Shown here piece after piece: positions 58,322-64,000 of a stretch of DNA of 64,000 nt. Each line of letters starts with the position of its first letter. Positions within the stretch are counted from its first letter, which is position 1. The translations under genes were made by a program, and so were the position numbers. The DNA is from Arthrobacter_B sp038069765 (GTDB lineage: Bacteria; Actinomycetota; Actinomycetes; Actinomycetales; Micrococcaceae): the NCBI RefSeq assembly GCF_038069765.1, contig NZ_JBBPFS010000002.1, forward strand, positions 1-64,000, given 5' to 3'. The notes under the pieces are model-generated. The model had not been told where the DNA came from. It made no database searches and was given only the letters and a program-made list of their open reading frames with translations.

Positions 58322-59788
58322 TCAGCCCTGTCCGAGACCGAGCCGGCGCACGTGCAGAGCCAGGAACAGGTGCACGCGGTCCGCGGTGACGGCCGGGTCG
58401 TAGCCGGTGAGGTCCGCTATCTGCCCGAGCCGGTAGCGGACAGTGTTCCGGTGCAGGCCCAGGGCGTCGGCAACGGCGGCCACCGACCCGTTCAGGGCCA
58501 GATACTGCTCCAAAGTGTCCAGCAGACTCGCGTCATGGAGGGCATCAAAATCCGTCAGCGGATCCAGTGCCTCAGCCGCCAGATCCGCCAGCGGAACATC
58601 GGCGCCGGACATCAGCAGCGAGGTCAGGCTCAGCCGTTCGGGTTCATTGATGCTCTGCCCGCGCTGCAGAGATTCCTTTGCTTCAAAGTAGCTCCAGCGC
58701 AGCCCGGCAGGTTCGGCATAGGATCCGCCGAACCCGATCCTCGCCGTCAGCCCGGTGCCGTAGAGGTAGTCGCCGAGAACGCGTGCCAGCGCGGCGCCGT
58801 CGCCTTCGGCCACCACCACGGCAAGCCGGCCGTCGACGACGGCGGTGGCGGCGCCGTCGAACTCCGGGGGCAGCGGCAGGGCGGGCAGCGAGCGGACCTG
58901 GCCGGAGGCTACCTCCACCAGGAAGGTCAGCTGCCGCCGGGCGGTGGAGATTCCGGCGCCCAGCAGCCGCAGCGCCGCATCGTTGCCGGTCAGGCGTCCT
59001 GCCACCACATCGGAGAGCAGCTGGCCGGTGACAGCGCGGTCCCGGGCCCGCCGCCGGGCCTGGTTACTCAACTCCACGCTGATGAGGCTTTGGGCGTAGG
59101 CAACAATATCGGGACGCCGGTAAGGCTCGGTGATGACCAGCGTGCAGCGGTCCCGGAGCCCGGTCGCGATGGGGATGCGGTGCCGGGAGGAGGCCGCGCC
59201 GGAGCCGGCCCCGCCGGAGCCGGTTCCGGAAAGGGCCCCGCCATCCGAACCGGCCGCCAGCACCCGTGCCCCGTATTGGTACAGCGCCACATCGTTGCCC
59301 AGCAGCACGGCGAGTTCCTGCAGCAGTCCCGGCAGTCCGTTGCCGCCCAGCAGTGCTCCGGCCAGGGACTGGTGGGCTGCCAGCAGCTCCCGCAGCTGCG
59401 TGACGTGGTCGGTGGAGAGGGCATCGGCAACCATCTTGCCCAGCGCGACAAAAGGGGTTTCGTACGGCACCTCAAACACCGGCAGGCCGTGCAGATCGGC
59501 AGCTTCGATCAGGGCCGCCGGCACTTTGGCATGGCTCAGGCCGGTGCCAAAGCCAATGGCAACCGCCCCGGCCCGGTGCACACTGTCGACGAAGCTGCGC
59601 TGTACGGCTCCCGTGCGCTGCCGCAGCCCGGTGGTCAGGACAACCTCGCCGCCGCCCAGGAAGGGAAACGGGTCCTCCAGTTCGGTGACGGCTACCCAGT
59701 GCAGGGGAGCAGGGGAGACCGGAGCGGTTCCGTGCGGGCGCAGGTCCAGCTCCGGGGCGGCCAGCAGGTCGGACAGGTAGATCGGCAT
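58322..59788 (-). CDS. PucR-family transcriptional regulator, probable GABA regulator
   Basis: A 488-residue regulator. The N-terminal PucR domain (about 1-120) with SVHRAGAVAIGFGTGLSHAK is followed by a CdaR/GGDEF-like middle (about 270-400) and a C-terminal HTH (about 430-485): LYLNGSVAAVADALGLHRNTV-type (here LALNGSVAAVADALGLHRNT). It is divergent from the aminoaldehyde dehydrogenase and GABA transaminase genes. Corynebacterial GabR is of this type. So it probably activates GABA use. ATG at 59788; the longer upstream frame runs into the promoter. Confidence 0.86.
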   Translation of the reverse strand: MPIYLSDLLAAPELDLRPHGTAPVSPAPLHWVAVTELEDPFPFLGGGEVVLTTGLRQRTGAVQRSFVDSVHRAGAVAIGFGTGLSHAKVPAALIEAADLHGLPVFEVPYETPFVALGKMVADALSTDHVTQLRELLAAHQSLAGALLGGNGLPGLLQELAVLLGNDVALYQYGARVLAAGSDGGALSGTGSGGAGSGAASSRHRIPIATGLRDRCTLVITEPYRRPDIVAYAQSLISVELSNQARRRARDRAVTGQLLSDVVAGRLTGNDAALRLLGAGISTARRQLTFLVEVASGQVRSLPALPLPPEFDGAATAVVDGRLAVVVAEGDGAALARVLGDYLYGTGLTARIGFGGSYAEPAGLRWSYFEAKESLQRGQSINEPERLSLTSLLMSGADVPLADLAAEALDPLTDFDALHDASLLDTLEQYLALNGSVAAVADALGLHRNTVRYRLGQIADLTGYDPAVTADRVHLFLALHVRRLGLGQG

Positions 59789-59899
59789 GGAGCAACTATA
59801 GAGCTCCGTTGTTTGGTCGCCTGCACAGTTACGGCCCGTGACTCTTGTCCGGTTGCCCCTTTGGAACACGGACGTCACCGCCTAGGTTTGGAGGAAAGC

Positions 59900-59919
59900 C
59901 CCGGACGCCGGCGTCCGGG
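59900..59919. promoter_or_regulatory. Perfect 20-bp palindrome in the gabD-type leader
   Basis: CCCGGACGCCGGCGTCCGGG is a perfect palindrome 35 bp before the aldehyde dehydrogenase start. It could bind the PucR-family regulator or form a leader hairpin. The 167-bp divergent gap holds no other clear element. Confidence 0.55.
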
Positions 59920-59954
59920 CATTCTTCATCCTGAAATCCTGAAAGGACAATGCG

Positions 59955-61385
59955 ATGGCGCAGACGCTGCAGAACTTTATTAACGGAGAGTTTGTTCCGG
60001 CCCGGGGAACCGAGCAGCTGGAGATCGTCAACCCCGTCAACGGCGAAGTGGTGGCTTCCTCCCCGGTGTCCGTCCGGGCCGACGTCGACGCCGCCATGGC
60101 CGCGGCCGCAGCCGCGTTCAAGACCTGGAAGCGGACCACGCCGTCCGAGCGCCAGCTGATGCTGCTGAAGCTCGCCGACGCACTGGAAGCAAACTCCGAT
60201 GAGCTGGTGGAAGCCCAGCACCGCAACACCGGGCAGGTCCGCTCCATCATTGCAGCCGAGGAAGTGGCGGTTGGAGCAGACCAGCTGCGGTTCTTCGCCG
60301 GTGCCGCCCGGCTCCTTGAGGGCAAGGCCGCCGGAGAGTACATGGAGGGGCACACCTCCTTCATCCGCCGCGAGCCCATCGGCGTCGTGGCGCAGGTGAC
60401 CCCGTGGAACTATCCGCTGCTGATGGCGGTCTGGAAGATCGGCCCCGCGCTCGCAGCGGGCAACACCGTGGTGCTCAAGCCTTCGGACACCACGCCGGAA
60501 TCCACCCTTGTCCTGGCCCGGCTCGCCGGTGAGATCTTCCCCGCAGGCGTCCTGAACGTCGTCCTGGGCACCGGTGAAACCGGGTCCGCGATGGTGGAGC
60601 ATCCGACCCCCGGCCTGGTTTCCATCACCGGCTCCGTCCGCGCCGGCATTGCCGTGGCGTCGGGTGCAGCCAAGACGCTCAAGCGTGCGCACCTTGAACT
60701 GGGCGGCAAAGCGCCGGCCGTGGTCTTCGCCGACGCCGACCTGCAGAAAACAGCACAGGCCATCGCCGAGTTCTCCTTCTTCAACGCCGGGCAGGACTGC
60801 ACCGCCATCACCCGCGTACTGGTGGAGGACTCCGCGCAGGACGAGTTTGTGGCGGCCCTGGTCGAACACACCAAGACGCTCGAAACCGGGCACGAGGACG
60901 ACGAAGCCAACTACTTCGGCCCGCTGAACAACATCAACCACTTCAATGCGGTCAACGCCGTCATCGAGTCCCTGCCGGAACACTGCAGCATCGCCACCGG
61001 CGGCAGGCGGGCCGGCGCCAAGGGCTTCTTCTTTGAACCCACCGTGATCACCGGCGCCCGCCAGGACGACGACGTGGTGCAGAAGGAAACCTTCGGCCCC
61101 GTCATTACCGTGCAGACCTTCACTACGGAGGACGAGGCGGTGGAGATGGCCAACGACGTCGAATACGCCCTGGCATCCTCTGTCTGGACCACCAACCACG
61201 GCCGGGCCATGCGCCTGGCCCGTGACCTGGACTTCGGTGCGGTCTGGATCAACACTCACATCCTGCTCACGGCCGAAATGCCGCACGGCGGGTTCAAGAG
61301 CTCCGGCTACGGCAAAGATCTGTCGATGTACGGCGTGGAGGACTACACCCGGATCAAGCACGTCATGACGGCCCTGGACGCCTAG
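59955..61385 (+). CDS. Aldehyde dehydrogenase, probable gamma-aminobutyraldehyde dehydrogenase
   Basis: A 476-residue NAD-dependent aldehyde dehydrogenase. WNYPLLMAVWKIGPAL, ELGGKAPAVVF (Glu) and NAGQDCTAITR (catalytic Cys) are all present. The NAGQDC form and next-door gabT and putrescine oxidase fit oxidation of 4-aminobutanal to GABA (PatD/PuuC type) rather than succinate semialdehyde. Either substrate is possible. ATG at 59955 follows GAAAGGA. It starts the operon with gabT. Confidence 0.85.
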   Translation: MAQTLQNFINGEFVPARGTEQLEIVNPVNGEVVASSPVSVRADVDAAMAAAAAAFKTWKRTTPSERQLMLLKLADALEANSDELVEAQHRNTGQVRSIIAAEEVAVGADQLRFFAGAARLLEGKAAGEYMEGHTSFIRREPIGVVAQVTPWNYPLLMAVWKIGPALAAGNTVVLKPSDTTPESTLVLARLAGEIFPAGVLNVVLGTGETGSAMVEHPTPGLVSITGSVRAGIAVASGAAKTLKRAHLELGGKAPAVVFADADLQKTAQAIAEFSFFNAGQDCTAITRVLVEDSAQDEFVAALVEHTKTLETGHEDDEANYFGPLNNINHFNAVNAVIESLPEHCSIATGGRRAGAKGFFFEPTVITGARQDDDVVQKETFGPVITVQTFTTEDEAVEMANDVEYALASSVWTTNHGRAMRLARDLDFGAVWINTHILLTAEMPHGGFKSSGYGKDLSMYGVEDYTRIKHVMTALDA

Positions 61386-61452
61386 TTCCCCTCACGGCCG
61401 GCAGCAGCCCGCCGCACCCTTTTTTCGCAGCACCGTTCGAAAGGCACACCCC

Positions 61453-62805
61453 ATGAGCACCCAAGCCGTTCCCGCTTTCCGGCTGGAACAAAAACGCAGC
61501 ATCAACGGCACCTTTCCCGGGCCGAAGTCCGTCGAGCTGAACACCCGCCGCGCCGCCGTGGTCGCCAAGGGCGTGGCGTCCTCCGTTCCGGTCTACGTGG
61601 CCGACGCCGACGGCGGGATCATCCGCGACGTTGACGGCAACTCCTTCATCGACCTGGGCTCGGGCATTGCCGTGACCAGCGTCGGTGCCTCGGACCCCGC
61701 CGTCGTCGGCGCCGTGAAGGAGCAGGTGGACCACTTCACCCACACCTGCTTCATGGTGACCCCGTACGAGGGCTACATCGCCCTGGCCGAAAAGCTGCAG
61801 GAAGTCACGCCCGGCACCCACGAAAAGCGCACCGTCCTGTTCAATTCCGGGGCGGAGGCGGTGGAAAACGCGATCAAGATTGCCCGCGCCGCTACCGGAC
61901 GGAACGCCGTCGTCGCCTTTGACCATGCCTACCACGGCCGCACCAACCTCACCATGGCGCTGACTGCCAAGGCGATGCCGTACAAAACCGGGTTCGGGCC
62001 GTTTGCCTCCGAGGTCTACCGGATGCCCATGAGCTACCCGTACCGCGAGGAAAACCCTGAGATCACCGGCACCGAGGCCGCCGAGCGTGTCATCGTCGCC
62101 ATTGAAAAGCAGATTGGTGCGGACCAGACCGCCGCCATCCTGATCGAGCCGATCCAGGGCGAGGGCGGCTTCATTGTCCCGGCCGAGGGTTTCCTCCCGC
62201 GCCTGGCCCAGTGGGCCGCCGACAACGGTGTTGTCTTCATCGCCGACGAGGTCCAGTCCGGCTTCTGCCGCACCGGCGAGTGGTTCGCCGTGCAGCACGA
62301 GGGCGTGGTTCCGGACCTCATGACCATGGCCAAGGGCATTGCCGGCGGCCTGCCGCTCTCGGCCGTCACCGGGCGCGCAGAACTGCTCGACGCCGTCCAC
62401 CCGGGCGGACTGGGCGGCACCTACGGCGGCAACCCGGTCGCCTGCGCCGCAGCACTGGCGGCGATCGACACGATGGAAACCTCTGACCTGGCCGGCCGGG
62501 CCCGCCGCATTGAAGAGATCTGCGTTCCCCGCCTTCGGGCGCTGGCTGAAGAGACCGGTGTGATCGGCGAGGTGCGCGGCCGCGGCGCCATGCTGGCGCT
62601 GGAGTTCGTGAAGCCGGGCACCAAGACGCCCGACGCCGAGATCACCAAAGCGGTGGCAGCGGCCTGCCTGGCCGAAGGAGTCATCATCCTGACCTGCGGA
62701 ACCTACGGCAACGTGGTGCGCCTGCTGCCGCCGCTGGTTATCGGCGAGGACCTGCTGGCTGACGCCCTGGACGTCCTCGAAGCTGCCGTCCGTTCCGCCG
62801 TTTAG
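61453..62805 (+). CDS. gabT: 4-Aminobutyrate aminotransferase
   Basis: A 450-residue class III PLP aminotransferase. The PLP lysine is in TMAKGIAGGLPLSAV. FNSGAEAVENAIKIAR and IADEVQSGFCRTGEWFA are signatures of GabT. It turns GABA and 2-oxoglutarate into succinate semialdehyde and glutamate. It follows the aldehyde dehydrogenase after 67 bp. No succinate-semialdehyde dehydrogenase is near in the window. Confidence 0.9.
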   Translation: MSTQAVPAFRLEQKRSINGTFPGPKSVELNTRRAAVVAKGVASSVPVYVADADGGIIRDVDGNSFIDLGSGIAVTSVGASDPAVVGAVKEQVDHFTHTCFMVTPYEGYIALAEKLQEVTPGTHEKRTVLFNSGAEAVENAIKIARAATGRNAVVAFDHAYHGRTNLTMALTAKAMPYKTGFGPFASEVYRMPMSYPYREENPEITGTEAAERVIVAIEKQIGADQTAAILIEPIQGEGGFIVPAEGFLPRLAQWAADNGVVFIADEVQSGFCRTGEWFAVQHEGVVPDLMTMAKGIAGGLPLSAVTGRAELLDAVHPGGLGGTYGGNPVACAAALAAIDTMETSDLAGRARRIEEICVPRLRALAEETGVIGEVRGRGAMLALEFVKPGTKTPDAEITKAVAAACLAEGVIILTCGTYGNVVRLLPPLVIGEDLLADALDVLEAAVRSAV

Positions 62806-62817
62806 CAGCTGACCGCC

Positions 62818-63498
62818 CTAGGCGTGGCCGGACTCCGCCCGGAGTCCGGCCTGCCGGGCCAGCCCGGTGACCAGGGCGTCCAGTCCCGCCTCGAAGGCGC
62901 TTTCCGCCGCCCGGCCCTCGGACCGTCCGCACTGTTCCCGGACTGCAGCGGTAAAGTGCGGGCTCTGCCCCGCCAGGGCGCCGGTCTCAAAAATATCCTG
63001 CGGCGCCACGGCGTCGTACGCGGATCCGTAGATGAAGGATTCCAGCGCCACGATGGCCGGCACAATCTGCGCGGGAGGCCAGCCGGCGCGGACCAGTCCC
63101 TCGGTGACCGCCTCATACATGGCCAGCGTGCGGGGAGCGCCGCTGACCTGGAGCACGGCAATGACCGGAATCAGCGGTGTGTGCCGCGCAAACACCTTCC
63201 GGTACGAGCGGGCCCAGCCCCGGAGCGCCTGATCCCACGGCAGCTCCGCGAAACCCGATGTGTCCACCGAAGACATGACGTGGTCCTGCAGCCAGCGGAG
63301 CACTTCCTGCTTGGAATCCACGTGGTTGTACAGCGCAGACGGAGCCACCCCCAGCCGCTTGGCCAGGGCGGACATGGTCAGGGCACCGTAGCCGCCCGCC
63401 TGAATGATCGCCAGCGCCGCCGTGGTAATCCGCGCCTGTGAAAGGACTTCCTTTACCGGCCGCCCGGCACCCCTGCGGTGCGGTTCATCCCTTGTCAT
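62818..63498 (-). CDS. TetR-family regulator of the putrescine oxidase gene
   Basis: A 226-residue TetR protein. HTH residues about 20-65: QARITTAALAIIQAGGYGAL, MSALAKRLGVAPSALYNHVDSKQ. A TetR_C-type ligand domain follows. It is divergent from the putrescine oxidase-like gene, with a 25-bp inverted repeat between, so it likely represses that gene. ATG at 63498. It is convergent with gabT. Confidence 0.88.
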   Translation of the reverse strand: MTRDEPHRRGAGRPVKEVLSQARITTAALAIIQAGGYGALTMSALAKRLGVAPSALYNHVDSKQEVLRWLQDHVMSSVDTSGFAELPWDQALRGWARSYRKVFARHTPLIPVIAVLQVSGAPRTLAMYEAVTEGLVRAGWPPAQIVPAIVALESFIYGSAYDAVAPQDIFETGALAGQSPHFTAAVREQCGRSEGRAAESAFEAGLDALVTGLARQAGLRAESGHA

Positions 63499-63603
63499 GT
63501 GCGCATTTTCCTTCCGCGGTTCGGGTCTTCATGGTTTCACGCAGCCGTCACATTTCCTTCTTTCGCTTCCCAGCGGACGTGACCCACGCTACAGTCTCGT
63601 TCT

Positions 63604-63628
63604 AATAAATGAACAGCATTCATTTATT
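63604..63628. promoter_or_regulatory. TetR-type operator between regulator and putrescine oxidase gene
   Basis: AATAAATGAA (63604-63613) and TTCATTTATT (63619-63628) form perfect 10-bp arms with a 5-base spacer CAGCA. It is AT-rich in GC-rich surroundings and lies 42 bp from the oxidase start. The arms overlap likely -10 sequences. It is the best operator candidate in this half of the window. Confidence 0.8.
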
Positions 63629-63669
63629 CGAAGGACACTGGCGGCCCTCCGGCCGCAGGAAAGGACACC

Positions 63670-64000
63670 GTGCAGACGCTGGAACGTGACGTTGTAATCA
63701 TTGGAGCCGGACCCTCGGGGCTGAGCGCTGCCCGCAGGCTCAAGGCCGCGGGGCTGTCCGTCGCGGTGCTGGAGGCCCGGGACCGGGTGGGCGGCCGCAC
63801 CTGGACCGACACCATCGACGGAGCCATGCTCGAGATCGGCGGCCAGTGGATCTCCCCGGACCAGACGGTGCTTGCCGCCCTGGTGGAGGAACTGGGCCTG
63901 GAAACCTTTGAACGCTACCGTGCCGGGGAGTCCGTCTACATCTCGCCGGACGGCACCCGGCGCACCTACTCGGGCGACATGTTTCCGGTGGGGGAGCGCA
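63670..64000 (+). CDS. Putrescine oxidase-like flavin amine oxidase, 5' part only
   Basis: The first 110 codons of a flavin monoamine oxidase. The FAD motif is DVVIIGAGPSGLSAARRL, then VLEARDRVGGRTWTDT and EIGGQWISPDQTVLAALVEE. It resembles putrescine oxidase of Rhodococcus and Arthrobacter. The start is GTG at 63670. It runs off the end of the window. Next to the aminoaldehyde dehydrogenase and gabT it would give putrescine to 4-aminobutanal to GABA. Confidence 0.85.
   Translation, partial: MQTLERDVVIIGAGPSGLSAARRLKAAGLSVAVLEARDRVGGRTWTDTIDGAMLEIGGQWISPDQTVLAALVEELGLETFERYRAGESVYISPDGTRRTYSGDMFPVGER

Noticed and set aside
1..64000. CRISPR array, tRNA, rRNA, transposase, integrase or phage genes
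   Set aside because: I looked for regularly spaced repeats, cloverleaf-like sequences and transposase or integrase motifs and saw none. A covariance or profile search would be the decisive test.

Overview
The window is GC-rich actinobacterial chromosome, most likely from Arthrobacter or a close relative in the Micrococcaceae. This rests on high GC with frequent GTG starts, a menaquinone pathway (menC, menD, menF, menG, prenyl synthase), a DUF222/HNH gene, a PucR-type regulator beside gabD/gabT, and an EspR-like regulator. The species call is inference. I saw no rRNA, tRNA, insertion sequence, integrase or CRISPR array.

Layout. 0-4.5 kb: an Lrp/AsnC regulator divergent from a three-gene branched-chain 2-oxo acid dehydrogenase operon (E1 alpha, E1 beta, E2). 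4.6-8.9 kb: metallo-hydrolase, MFS transporter, PAP2 phosphatase and menC. 9-16 kb: a lipoprotein, a Clp_N/SRPBCC fusion with its small HTH partner, PhoX behind a PHO-box-like array, a GNAT, a methyltransferase and a flavin monooxygenase-like protein. 16-19.8 kb: a reactive-sulfur detoxification locus (TauE/SafE exporter, rhodanese, CstB-like persulfide dioxygenase, small CxxC protein, CstR-like repressor) with three copies of one operator. 19.8-21.5 kb: a DUF305/DUF6153 pair, then a guanidine-III riboswitch in front of a Gdx-type guanidinium exporter.

21.5-24.9 kb is the most interesting part. A nested inverted repeat and a perfect 16-bp palindrome precede four overlapping genes: an ImmA/IrrE metallopeptidase, a 7-TM MAB_1171c-family membrane protein, an alpha/beta hydrolase and an EspR-like HTH regulator. 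24.9-36.5 kb holds accessory genes: methionine aminopeptidase, two regulator/transporter modules, an S66 peptidase, a KGG stress protein, a BCCT transporter, dehydrogenases and an LTA-synthase-like enzyme. 36.6-43 kb: an amino-acid permease divergent from an aminotransferase and two ThDP enzymes. 43.2-44.4 kb: an HxlR regulator divergent from an SDR gene that lacks a normal start codon.

44.6-56.6 kb: menaquinone genes (menD; menF; menG, geranylgeranyl reductase, polyprenyl synthase) with a DUF222/HNH gene and a polar amino-acid ABC transporter operon between menD and menF. menC is about 36 kb away from menD. 56.6-58.2 kb: HIT protein, SMI1/KNR4-like protein and a glycolipid-binding-fold protein. 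58.3-64 kb: a putrescine/GABA catabolic locus with PucR regulator, aminoaldehyde dehydrogenase, GABA transaminase, TetR regulator with a clear operator, and the first 110 codons of a putrescine-oxidase-like flavoprotein cut by the window end.
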